Shown here in pieces: positions 9,502 to 17,564 of a DNA stretch of 64,000 nucleotides. This DNA is from Marinobacter confluentis (GTDB lineage: Bacteria > Pseudomonadota > Gammaproteobacteria > Pseudomonadales > Oleiphilaceae). The notes under the pieces are model-generated. The model worked only from the letters and a program-made list of their open reading frames with translations. It was not told the origin of the DNA and did no database searches. The stretch covers positions 186,001 through 250,000 of the forward strand of contig NZ_SRPF01000004.1 of NCBI RefSeq assembly GCF_004785685.1. Reading direction: 5' to 3'. Numbering within the stretch: the stretch's first letter is position 1; each line of letters starts with the position of its first letter. The position numbers and the translations under genes were made by a program.

Positions 9502-10953
9502 GTGAAACACGATTGCGATTACCACCCGGGCGACCCCGCAAAATGGCATTGCGGCGAGTGCCAGATCCACTTCTGTTCCCGCTGCATGCCCGATGCAGAC
9601 CAGCGTAAACAGCACGCCCTGTGCCCGAAATGCAGTCGCGCCATGCGTTACCTTGGGGCGGCGACCGAAGCCGTACCTTTCTGGAACCGGATCGGCGCCT
9701 TTTTCCGATATCCGTTCCACACTGACCCGCTTCTGGTTATTGCCATCTGCACCCTGGTGCCACTACTGATCACCAACAGTATTGTAGGGCTGATTGTCTG
9801 GCTGGTGCTGGCCATTGCCCTGCTGAAATATACCTACGCGGTGATCAATCACACCGCTGAGGGGCATATGAAACCGCCCCCGGTGTCGGTTGCCTTCAGC
9901 GGCAGCGGCTTCGACATTGTCATTCTCCAGCTACTGGTCTTCATCCTGATGTTTGCGCTGGTCAGCGCCGCCATGATGGTCGGCGGGCCAGTGCTGATGC
10001 TGGTTGTTCTGGCGCTGGTGGTGCTCGCCCTGCCCGCGAGCGTCATGGTGCTGGCGATGGAGCATTCGGTGGCTGCCGCCGTCAACCCGATGAACCTTGC
10101 GGTGCTGATCTCCCGCATCGGCAGCCCTTATTTTCTGCTTTACGGCTATCTGATTCTGCTGTCCGTTGCTTCCGGCGCTGCCCAGGAATTTGCCTTCAAC
10201 CACTTCGCACCGCAGATGGCCAACATCGTGGCAGGCTTCCTCAACAGTACCTTTACGCTGATGCTGTTTCACATGCTGGGCTATCTGTTATTCCAGTACC
10301 AGGAAGAGCTGGGCTTTGCCAGCGATCATCAGGATGAAGAAAGCGTGGCTGAGATGCAGGGACGGGACCGCACCCACCGGTTTGACGCTGATATCGACAT
10401 GAACCTGAAAGACGGCAATTACGACCGGGTACAGTCGATGCTGAAGGAAAGCCTGAAACGTGACCCATCGAATGCTCACAGGCTGGAACAGCTTCACGCT
10501 CTGCTGAGCGCCCGCAACGACCAACAAGAGTTATACCGCTACCACCCGCGCCTGCTGACCATGCTGGCCGACCGGAACGATGGCGACACCATGGCCGGGC
10601 TGCTAACAACCCTTGAAAAAGTGGAGCCCGGTTTCCGGCTGGACGATCCCCAGCTTGCGGTACACTGCGCCCAAACACTCTACCATCGCGGCCAGTTCAA
10701 ACCCGCGCTGAAACTGCTACAGGATTTCCACAAGCGCTTCCCGGAAAGCGAAAGCCTGCCACAGGCCTATCTGACTGCTGCCCAGGCCCTGGCCAATGGC
10801 CTTGGGCAATGGGAGAAGGCGACAGCGTTTCTGACCTTTGTCAAAAAACGATGCGGGAACCACCCGCTGCACGAACAGATTGATGTTTATCTTCAGCAGG
10901 CGCAGAACCGGGAGCCATTGAAAGGACCAAAAGCCTCGTTCAGCGTTGAATGA
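9502..10953 (+). CDS. B-box zinc-finger membrane protein with TPR tail
   Basis: A 483-residue protein starting at a GTG, chosen because the conserved zinc finger begins immediately after it. The first ~50 residues hold a B-box-like finger (CDYHPG...CGECQIHFC...C...H...CPKC). About six hydrophobic helices follow (roughly residues 75-275), then a soluble TPR-like tail rich in paired helices. B-box/DUF4013-type membrane proteins of this layout are found in gammaproteobacteria, but their role is not established. It is divergent from the ABC transporter and convergent with the rhomboid gene. An upstream in-frame extension exists but lacks the family features. Confidence 0.75.
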   Translation: MKHDCDYHPGDPAKWHCGECQIHFCSRCMPDADQRKQHALCPKCSRAMRYLGAATEAVPFWNRIGAFFRYPFHTDPLLVIAICTLVPLLITNSIVGLIVWLVLAIALLKYTYAVINHTAEGHMKPPPVSVAFSGSGFDIVILQLLVFILMFALVSAAMMVGGPVLMLVVLALVVLALPASVMVLAMEHSVAAAVNPMNLAVLISRIGSPYFLLYGYLILLSVASGAAQEFAFNHFAPQMANIVAGFLNSTFTLMLFHMLGYLLFQYQEELGFASDHQDEESVAEMQGRDRTHRFDADIDMNLKDGNYDRVQSMLKESLKRDPSNAHRLEQLHALLSARNDQQELYRYHPRLLTMLADRNDGDTMAGLLTTLEKVEPGFRLDDPQLAVHCAQTLYHRGQFKPALKLLQDFHKRFPESESLPQAYLTAAQALANGLGQWEKATAFLTFVKKRCGNHPLHEQIDVYLQQAQNREPLKGPKASFSVE

Positions 10954-10960
10954 TTCAACG
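10944..10960. terminator. Short hairpin between convergent genes
   Basis: A 7-base-pair stem CGTTGAA/TTCAACG with a three-base loop formed by the stop codon of the B-box gene. It lies exactly between two convergent stops. No T-run follows on either strand, so activity as a terminator is uncertain. Confidence 0.3.
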
Positions 10961-12412
10961 TCAGACCCCGTTAGCCATCAACTGCCGGTAATGACGGGCT
11001 TTCGGGGTTACCTGGCGCTTCTCGAACTCCTCTGCCAGCAGTCGGCACGCTTCCCCCGCCAGGGCTTTGTCGCCAGCACTGCGAAGGCGCTCAAAAGCCC
11101 GTTCGGCAGATTTGAGGTCATCGTTCTTCAGGCAGGTAAACAGAACCCGGTTGTGGTCCTCAGGGTCCAGTGGGGCGTGGCTCTCACCTGCCTTCATGTA
11201 TTCGGCCCACACTTCAATGGTGCGCTCCGGCTGGCGCCGGGTCAGTGATTCGTTCATCAGTTCCCGGGCGTAGTCGCGATAGGCCGGCAGGTCCGGGCGC
11301 AACCGGGACAGCTTGTAAAGGTGTTCCAGCAGTACCGTGCGGTCCGGGTAATGCGCCCGCAGCGCCTCGAACTGGCGCCGGGCCAGGTCAAATTCCATCC
11401 GGCCCAGGCTGGCCATGGCCTGGGCATAGCCGGTGGTGAAGCGTTCGTCCTGCTCGGTTTCCGCGGGTTCGTAAAATTCCTCTTTGACCTGCAGCCAGCT
11501 TCTGCCCAGTAGCCACACCAGCCCCGCGCCGGCCACCAGGCCACCGGCATGGGCCATATAGGCAATACCGGTAGCACCGGCAAACCAGTAGTCATAGATT
11601 TCCTTGCCCAGCCAGACCGGCAGCATGGCCAGCGCGGGGGCGCGGAAATAGTTGAAATACACCCCCACGAAGTAGAAAAACCGTATCTTCTGCAGACCGT
11701 AAATGGCGACATACATGCCCATCAGACCGGAGATCGAACCCGAAGCGCCTACCAGCGGCACCGCACTGCCCAGTGAGAAAGCGGTAAACACCAACCCGGA
11801 AACCGCACCGCAGAACAGGTAGGCCATCAGAAAACGGGCGCTGCCCAGCGCTTTTTCGACGGTAAAGCCCAGCAGGAACAGAAAAACCAGGTTACCGATC
11901 AGGTGCCCCCAGCCGCCATGCAGGAACTGGTAGGTGATCAGGGTGTACAGGGAGAGTTCAGCGGGAATCAGCCCCAACTGGTTGCTGCTCAACTGGTCAA
12001 CGTACTGTTGCTGAATCTGGCTGCGCTGCTCGGTCCACGCCTGTCGCTGTGCTGGCGCCCAGATTACATCGCGGTTACTGAGAAGATACTGGTAAAACTC
12101 GGCATCAAAGAGCAGAGTGACCGCAATCCAGCCCTGTTCGTTCTGTTCCTGCAGGGCATTGAAGTCCTGCAATCTGGAAACCAGGTCGTCCTGGCCGTCC
12201 AGGCGGATCTTCCGTTGCAGGTAATCCTCGTAGGCCGGGGCTTCAAGGGACTGCAGATCGGCTTCAAGGTAAGCCTCGATTGCTTCGCCATACAGCCGCT
12301 CGTCGTCGCTCTGGTAAAACACGAACATCAGGAAGCAGGCAAGCATCAGCCCCAGGGTCATCCAGGGAGGGCGCTTCCAGTTAATGGCATTTTCAGCAGG
12401 GATCAGCAGCAT
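10961..12412 (-). CDS. Rhomboid-family intramembrane serine protease with C-terminal extension
   Basis: An intramembrane protease that would cleave transmembrane substrates. The catalytic Ser is in GASGSISGLMG and the catalytic His in YMAHAGGLVAGAGL; the family HxxxN element is in GWGHLIGNLVF. At 483 residues it is much longer than GlpG-type rhomboids: a long N-terminal region precedes the membrane core and a ~170-residue soluble C-terminal extension rich in helical, TPR-like pairs follows. The extension may select substrates or partners (inference). The gene is convergent with the B-box/TPR gene, and both products combine a membrane core with a helical-repeat tail. Confidence 0.85.
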   Translation of the reverse strand: MLLIPAENAINWKRPPWMTLGLMLACFLMFVFYQSDDERLYGEAIEAYLEADLQSLEAPAYEDYLQRKIRLDGQDDLVSRLQDFNALQEQNEQGWIAVTLLFDAEFYQYLLSNRDVIWAPAQRQAWTEQRSQIQQQYVDQLSSNQLGLIPAELSLYTLITYQFLHGGWGHLIGNLVFLFLLGFTVEKALGSARFLMAYLFCGAVSGLVFTAFSLGSAVPLVGASGSISGLMGMYVAIYGLQKIRFFYFVGVYFNYFRAPALAMLPVWLGKEIYDYWFAGATGIAYMAHAGGLVAGAGLVWLLGRSWLQVKEEFYEPAETEQDERFTTGYAQAMASLGRMEFDLARRQFEALRAHYPDRTVLLEHLYKLSRLRPDLPAYRDYARELMNESLTRRQPERTIEVWAEYMKAGESHAPLDPEDHNRVLFTCLKNDDLKSAERAFERLRSAGDKALAGEACRLLAEEFEKRQVTPKARHYRQLMANGV

Positions 12413-12579
12413 GGGTTGTCACAATTCATCATTATTCGCCTCAGCAGAACAGCTTTTTACCACAGCATGGCCTGTTTTTCGCGGTGTAATAAATATGAAG
12501 CGAAAGCGTAAGAACATTGGGCGCTCCGACACACTAACCGGACAGACCCCATAATCTTTCGACCAATCGCTTATTGCGG

Positions 12580-12613
12580 TTGTCCCGGGCAGCACTAATG
12601 ATGCCCGGGACAA
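12580..12613. repeat. Perfect 12-bp inverted repeat upstream of ompA-like gene
   Basis: Arms 12580-12591 and 12602-12613 (TTGTCCCGGGCA/TGCCCGGGACAA) are perfect complements with a 10-base spacer. The element ends 35 bases before the ATG at 12649, so it may be an operator or a leader hairpin. No T-run follows, which argues against a terminator. Confidence 0.6.
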
Positions 12614-12648
12614 TAAGAAGAACAGCCTGAGTCTTAAAGGAATTTACC

Positions 12649-13110
12649 ATGACTGTACTTGTACTTGATCACCCGGAACTGATGTCGCGAACCGGCTTTG
12701 CGGCGGGCATGGATATGCCAGCAAGCGAGTTACCTGATACCGGCACTGATAGCCTCCCGAAACGTCCGCATCGCCTGCGCTTTCATTACGGATTCAACCA
12801 GCACCGCCTGAACCCGGAAGATCAGGCTCTGCTCCGCCAGCATGCACTCTGGCTCAAGCACAACCCGGGGGCCTGTGTTCACATTCACGGCCACGCGGAT
12901 GTGTTCGGTGTTGGGGAATACAACGAGTTTCTATCAAGACTCAGGGCCAGCAGCGCGGCCAAACTGATGTTGAACGAAGGCGCCAGGGAAAATCAGATTG
13001 TCATCAGCGGCTGGGGCAGCGAACGGCCACTGGCCAGGCCCGAAGACCACGCCGCCAACCGGCGCCTTGAACTGCAATACCTGAACATGGATATGGCACA
13101 GGCCCTGTAA
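12649..13110 (+). CDS. OmpA-domain protein without signal peptide
   Basis: A 153-residue protein whose last ~110 residues form an OmpA/Pal-type peptidoglycan-binding domain: HIHGHADVFGVGEYNEFLS, then RASSAAKLM and the C-terminal NRRLEL. The ATG has a suitable AAGGA upstream (TTAAAGGAATTTACC). The N-terminus (MTVLVLDHPELMSRTGF) has no signal peptide or lipobox, which is odd for a domain that normally works in the periplasm. It is close to the sortase cluster; dedicated sortase systems often include an OmpA-like protein (PdsO), but that family is secreted, so I do not call it PdsO. Confidence 0.75.
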   Translation: MTVLVLDHPELMSRTGFAAGMDMPASELPDTGTDSLPKRPHRLRFHYGFNQHRLNPEDQALLRQHALWLKHNPGACVHIHGHADVFGVGEYNEFLSRLRASSAAKLMLNEGARENQIVISGWGSERPLARPEDHAANRRLELQYLNMDMAQAL

Positions 13111-13128
13111 AACGGGCCCGTACAGACT

Positions 13129-13530
13129 CTAGCCGTAAACCTGATAAACGTTCCAGATCAGTAAGACGGCCAGGACCACAATGGCGAGCCACGTCAGCAG
13201 AATGCCGACCATGCGCGCCATGTGGGGCCCGCCACGACCATTCACCATGCCGAATGCATGCAGCAGGCGCCCAACCACAAAGCCCAGACCCGTCCAATAG
13301 ATCCAGGTGCCGGACACCCCATTCAATTCGGCTATTGCCAGCATGATCAGACCAGTGGGGGCGTATTCCACCAGATTGGCCTGGGCGCGGACCGCGGCCT
13401 GAAAATCAATATCCTCGCTCACCCCAAGCCCCTGTTTGAACTTCAGGCGGTAGCGGACAACAAGCAGGGAAAGAACCAGCAGCAACAGCCCGAGGGCCGC
13501 TGCAAATACAGCAGTAACAGGAACGATCAT
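13129..13530 (-). CDS. MAPEG family membrane protein
   Basis: A 133-residue four-helix membrane protein of the MAPEG (membrane-associated eicosanoid and glutathione metabolism) family. Typical elements are a helix with RYRLKF, then AQANLVEYAPTGLIMLAIAELNG and GRLLHAFGM. Bacterial members may act as glutathione transferases or peroxidases; the substrate is unknown. It follows the GlsB-type gene by two bases and is probably co-transcribed with it. Confidence 0.85.
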   Translation of the reverse strand: MIVPVTAVFAAALGLLLLVLSLLVVRYRLKFKQGLGVSEDIDFQAAVRAQANLVEYAPTGLIMLAIAELNGVSGTWIYWTGLGFVVGRLLHAFGMVNGRGGPHMARMVGILLTWLAIVVLAVLLIWNVYQVYG

Positions 13531-13532
13531 TA

Positions 13533-13775
13533 TCAGGCCTTCTTGATAGCGCTCACCACAGCAAGCAGAAGTACCGCACCAACCGTCGCGGTTACCAACT
13601 CACCCACTGCGCCCTGCGCAGCCAGCCCGAGCAGGCGGAACACGAAACCGCCCAGAACAGAACCGACAATACCGATACCGATATTGGCCAGCACGCCAAA
13701 GCCCCGACCTTTCATGATCAGTCCCGCAAGCCAGCCTGCGACACCGCCAATAATCAGAAACAGAATCAGATTCAT
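13533..13775 (-). CDS. GlsB/YeaQ/YmgE family stress-response membrane protein
   Basis: An 80-residue, glycine-rich protein with three hydrophobic segments, matching the transglycosylase-associated (YeaQ/YmgE/GlsB) family in length and in the GGVAGWLAGLIMKGRGFG opening. The family is linked to general stress in enterobacteria, but its biochemical role is not settled. A strong AAGGGGGAA ribosome-binding site precedes the ATG. Confidence 0.88.
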   Translation of the reverse strand: MNLILFLIIGGVAGWLAGLIMKGRGFGVLANIGIGIVGSVLGGFVFRLLGLAAQGAVGELVTATVGAVLLLAVVSAIKKA

Positions 13776-13853
13776 AGCCTTCCCCCTTGAGTGACCAGCA
13801 AAGACTGCCCGTTTTCAGACCCCGCATCAAGCTATTCAGCCCGCCCTTGCGTG

Positions 13854-14567
13854 TTATCGGGCGGCCGGAGAGATGGAGTCGATGGTTGCTGCCATGGCGT
13901 CATGGCATTCACGGATCAGCCGGGGAATGTCGTCGGCGGTGAGCCCGGCGGTCTCAACAGGCGGCAGCACGTGAATAGCAACGGGCTCCCGGCGACCGCT
14001 CCAGCCGATGGTTTTGTCCTGGTACTGGCTGACACACACCATGGTGATCGGAGCCCCGGCGGCTACCGCGGTATGAAAGGCGCCTTTTTTGAACGCCTGC
14101 AAACCGCGACCTCGGCTGCGGGTGCCTTCCGGAAAAACCCAGAGGCTCTTTCGTTCTTTACTGATGGCGTTAGCAGTCGCGCGCATAACAGCAACGGCCT
14201 TGTTGGAGCGGCTACGGTCAATAATGACATTACCACCAAGCCAGAAGACCTGGCCAAAAAAGGGCACCCAGATCAGCGCTTTCTTGCCAACCGTGACGGT
14301 ACGTGGGGGCAACAGCCCTCCCAGCATGAACAGATCGTCATTGTGCTGATGGTTGGCAATGACCACGGTGGGCCTGTCCCGTGGAATATTCTCTCTGCCG
14401 GTGACCGTGCACTGCATCCCCAGCAGGGCACGGCCGACCCGGGATATGACCCACGCCAGATAACGATTGTTATCGGGGTTAAAGGGGCGCACAAGATAAA
14501 ACAGGAGACCGAACAGGCAGATCACCAGAACGCTCAACCAGGCCAGAAATTTCCTCAGCAATCCCAT
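13854..14567 (-). CDS. plsC: 1-acyl-sn-glycerol-3-phosphate acyltransferase (PlsC-like)
   Basis: A 237-residue lysophosphatidate acyltransferase, forming phosphatidate in phospholipid synthesis at the inner membrane. The catalytic block I reads NHQHNDDLF (an NHxxxxD variant), and block III appears as FPEGTRSRGRG with KKGAFHTA after it. An N-terminal helix (FLAWLSVLVICLFGLLFY) anchors the protein. The enzyme class is clear; whether it is the main PlsC of the cell or a paralogue cannot be told from this window. Confidence 0.85.
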   Translation of the reverse strand: MGLLRKFLAWLSVLVICLFGLLFYLVRPFNPDNNRYLAWVISRVGRALLGMQCTVTGRENIPRDRPTVVIANHQHNDDLFMLGGLLPPRTVTVGKKALIWVPFFGQVFWLGGNVIIDRSRSNKAVAVMRATANAISKERKSLWVFPEGTRSRGRGLQAFKKGAFHTAVAAGAPITMVCVSQYQDKTIGWSGRREPVAIHVLPPVETAGLTADDIPRLIRECHDAMAATIDSISPAAR

Positions 14568-14628
14568 TAGATTCTTTCCACCAGACTCTACCCTGCCGCA
14601 GTTTCAGGCGCACAAGTGTACGCAATTT

Positions 14629-15216
14629 TCAGCGTTCGACAACTGCCGCCACCAGCTCTTCAGGGACGGCCTTTGCCTCTACCACATAGCGTAGTGGGCC
14701 ATTCGCCTCCAGGCCATTAAAGGGATAGCAGGTGACCAGAAGCAACGCATCCCTGGGCAGCGCACTGGTGTTGATCTGTTCAAAACGGCTGTCTACCACC
14801 CGGGTGTCGGTCACCCGGAAACGACGCCACTGCCCATCACGGCTCTGCAGTTCCAGTGAGCTGCCAGGGCCCAGATGTCTGAGATGGCTGAAATGCGTGT
14901 CCCGGTGACCGGCGATGACGGTTGGCCCGGCATTCATCTGGTCGCCAAACACCTGGCCAGGCCCGAAGGCCAGGCTTTCACCGTGGGCGCCGTCGAGCAC
15001 GATCAGGGACTGCAGGCTATCGCTCTGGAAATTAAGCCGCGCTACAGGCCAGGTGTCCGCCCAGGGCCAGGGACGAACCTGCATCTGCCGCGCCTGGGTT
15101 TCGGCCCAGGCCAGTGCCAGCAGTTCCTGGGCGACCAGAGCCTTGAATGGAATCCACAGGCCAAACGCCAGAACGGTAAACGATAAAACGGTGACCAACA
15201 GACCAAGGTGTTTCAT
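14629..15216 (-). CDS. Class GN sortase of a dedicated sortase system
   Basis: A 195-residue membrane-anchored transpeptidase of the proteobacterial 'marine sortase' group. One N-terminal helix (LGLLVTVLSFTVLAFGLW) is followed by the sortase barrel with the catalytic His in VIAGHRDTHF, Cys in LLLVTCYPF and Arg in GPLRYVVEA. The start is the ATG at 15216, six bases inside an in-frame TTG, because AGGAGG sits seven bases before it and it gives an ATGA overlap with the stop of the target gene. The overlap with its sole visible substrate supports a one-enzyme, one-target system. The acceptor nucleophile in a Gram-negative envelope is not known. Confidence 0.92.
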   Translation of the reverse strand: MKHLGLLVTVLSFTVLAFGLWIPFKALVAQELLALAWAETQARQMQVRPWPWADTWPVARLNFQSDSLQSLIVLDGAHGESLAFGPGQVFGDQMNAGPTVIAGHRDTHFSHLRHLGPGSSLELQSRDGQWRRFRVTDTRVVDSRFEQINTSALPRDALLLVTCYPFNGLEANGPLRYVVEAKAVPEELVAAVVER

Positions 15217-17351
15217 GGGCAAACCCTCCTCTTCAGCAGAGTGATGGCTGCGCCAAACACCAGCCCCAGAAGCCCCAGCGCCTGCAGGAGTGGCGCCACG
15301 GTGGCAGTTTGCGGGTAGCGCAGCATGCCCGCGTCGGAACCGGCAGGCAGCAAGGTGGGGACGTTGTCCGAGGCCAGCAACGAATCCACCGGCCTGGACG
15401 GCGTTTTATCCACCGCCAGAAAGCTGGTGTAGGGGGTTATTAACTGGTGCTGAATACCCAGGTCGGTCACCTTTTCTTTGGTCTGATCCTGGCCGTCTTC
15501 ACTCTGATCCCTGCCCAGTGTGCGCGCATCCAGTAGGCCATCAATTTTCTGCCGGGCCCAAACCCGATGCAGCCCCTTGCCACTGGCCGCCTGTTCCAGA
15601 TCGAGCGACTGCTGCCAGACACTGCCATTCGGCAGGCGCCCGGATACCCGCACTTCCCCCTGCGCGGCCTGGCCGCGAACCACCTGAATCATCGGCTCGC
15701 CGCGGAACAGATCGCCGATACGTTGAGGCTGTGCGCTCTGATTGGCGCCAGCGTCCGGCCAGTCCACCTGAATATCAGTGAGCACCGCCGACTGCATCTT
15801 GCCGAACAGCTCGTCCAGCGGCCGTTCGACGTCCGAGGTGCTGTTGATCGAGGTATAGGTGCCCCGGCCAAAACGGGCGGCTTCGCGCATGAAGTGCATA
15901 TTGGGGGCAGACCCAATGCCCACGGTGAACAGCCGGGTGTCTCCCAGTTGCTGCTTGATGCGCTGGAACAGCGCTGACTCGTTACCAACCGATCCATCGG
16001 TGATGAACACCACCTGCCGCAGGCGCTGCACACCGTCGGCGGTTTCAGAACCGCGACGGTTCAGGGCGGCGTCCAGCGCTGGCGCCATTTCGGTGCCGCC
16101 ATCCGCTGCCAGATTGCCCACATAGCGGCGGGCACGGGCCAGGTAGTTGCCGTCGGCAGGCACCGGGTCAATGAACAGGGAGGCGGTCTGGCTGTTGAAC
16201 TGGATGACATTGAAGGTGTCGTCCGGACCCAGGGTTTCCAGCCCGCGTAGCAACGATTGGGTTGCCTGGCGTATGGATTCCCCCGCCATGGAGCCGGATG
16301 TGTCGATCACAAACACAAGCTCCCGAGCTACCTGCTGCTGGGTCTCCAGACCCGGAATCATCATCGCCATCAGATAGTTTTCCCCCTGCCACTGCTCCTG
16401 AAAGACTGCGGCAGAAGGGGCCATGCCCCGTGTCGGCGCCCAGCGCACGATCAGGTCACGGTCCATGCTGAAGTGCCCGTTTTCGGCTTTTACCTCCACG
16501 GTATTGCCATTCCAGGTGTTGGTCAGCCGATGACTGGGGCTGCTGACGCGGCTCACCGGCAGGCCGGCTCTGATACTCATGGACACGGTTGCCTGATGAC
16601 TACCAGGCCCCAGATCCTGTGGCAATACCGTGTACGGACTGATTTGATCCGCGTCTGGTACGTCGGTGGTAGGCATTGCCCATCCGCTCTGCCAGCTTTT
16701 CGGGCCGTCGTGAACGATTTCACCCGGCATGTAACGTGGCGTGATGGTGGTGGGAATGCGCAGGTCGAATTCGCCGGACTGGTAGCGCACCGGTTGCTGA
16801 TAGCTGAGCTCAATGGCTATGGATTCCCCCGGCGGAATGTTGGCGAGGTGGGTGGTAAACAGGTTGGGACGCTGCTGGTCCACCCGGGCCACTTTGCGGC
16901 CCTCACTCTTGGCCGTGTCATACTCTTTCTTGGCCACCGACTTTTCCCGGATTTCGCCGACAATGCGACGTTCACCGGAGGTCATAGTCATGCCGTAAAC
17001 GCTGGCCTTTTCCGGCAGCGGGAAAACGTACACCGCTTCCCGCCATTGCTGGCTGGTGTTCTGGAAGGTCTGCTTCAGTTCTACATCCGCCACCAGGCCA
17101 GTCACTTTCACCTGATAGTCGGCATTCATCAGGGTCGCCGATTCCAGATGGCGACCCTGGTCGTCCACAAACCTCAGTTCGCCCGCGTTCTCACGACCAG
17201 ACTCGGAAGCCTCCGCATAGAGTGGATGCACAAACAGCAACAGCAGCACCGCCAGCCAGAGCGAAATCCCCTCCATGATCCGGCGCGCATGCCTTGATGA
17301 AATCCCTGGTGCAGGTCTGGACCGTCCTGATAATGAGTATGTTGGCAACAT
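15213..17351 (-). CDS. VIT/VWA sortase target protein
   Basis: A 712-residue exported protein: signal segment (SLWLAVLLLLFVHPLYAEA), VIT domain (about 60-190), VWA domain with a complete MIDAS DTSGSMAGES (near 350-360), a beta-rich region, and a C-terminal cell-wall sorting signal made of YPQTA (residues 679-683), a hydrophobic helix and KRR. This is the known 'marine proteobacterial sortase target' architecture, resembling inter-alpha-trypsin inhibitor heavy chains. The sorting motif departs from LPxTG at positions 1 and 5. The ATG at 17351 has AAGGA nine bases upstream; an internal Met at 17276 would remove the basic RHARR n-region of the signal. Processed by the adjacent sortase (inference from family and overlap). 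Confidence 0.92.
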   Translation of the reverse strand: MLPTYSLSGRSRPAPGISSRHARRIMEGISLWLAVLLLLFVHPLYAEASESGRENAGELRFVDDQGRHLESATLMNADYQVKVTGLVADVELKQTFQNTSQQWREAVYVFPLPEKASVYGMTMTSGERRIVGEIREKSVAKKEYDTAKSEGRKVARVDQQRPNLFTTHLANIPPGESIAIELSYQQPVRYQSGEFDLRIPTTITPRYMPGEIVHDGPKSWQSGWAMPTTDVPDADQISPYTVLPQDLGPGSHQATVSMSIRAGLPVSRVSSPSHRLTNTWNGNTVEVKAENGHFSMDRDLIVRWAPTRGMAPSAAVFQEQWQGENYLMAMMIPGLETQQQVARELVFVIDTSGSMAGESIRQATQSLLRGLETLGPDDTFNVIQFNSQTASLFIDPVPADGNYLARARRYVGNLAADGGTEMAPALDAALNRRGSETADGVQRLRQVVFITDGSVGNESALFQRIKQQLGDTRLFTVGIGSAPNMHFMREAARFGRGTYTSINSTSDVERPLDELFGKMQSAVLTDIQVDWPDAGANQSAQPQRIGDLFRGEPMIQVVRGQAAQGEVRVSGRLPNGSVWQQSLDLEQAASGKGLHRVWARQKIDGLLDARTLGRDQSEDGQDQTKEKVTDLGIQHQLITPYTSFLAVDKTPSRPVDSLLASDNVPTLLPAGSDAGMLRYPQTATVAPLLQALGLLGLVFGAAITLLKRRVCP

Positions 17352-17436
17352 GGATTCAGTTCCTTATTGAGCCAGAAAACGAATGCTCGGATGCAAGAGC
17401 GACTGTTTGCTATTTCAACGTCAGGAAAGGACCATC

Positions 17437-17516
17437 CGGTGCCAGAAACGGGCAGATTGCCCGATGAATAATGATGAATTGTGGCGAAGGGGCTGGTTGC
17501 CCTTGTTCTGGCACCG
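17437..17516. other. Nested inverted repeats between sortase target and pdsR
   Basis: Outer arms 17437-17447 and 17506-17516 are perfect 11-base complements (CGGTGCCAGAA/TTCTGGCACCG). Inside lie two further hairpins: 17449-17454 with 17458-17463 (CGGGCA/TGCCCG, three-base loop) and 17487-17491 with 17500-17504 (AAGGG/CCCTT). Together they can form a three-way junction. The element ends 48 bases before pdsR and starts 86 bases before the target gene on the other strand. Confidence 0.55.
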
Positions 17517-17564
17517 CACCGTGGTTAAATGGAGCCTGTCATCAAAAGAGGTCAGCCAGGGGTT

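Noticed and set aside
12649..13110. OmpA-domain gene as the PdsO component of the sortase system
   Set aside because: No signal peptide, short, and separated from the sortase genes by four unrelated genes.
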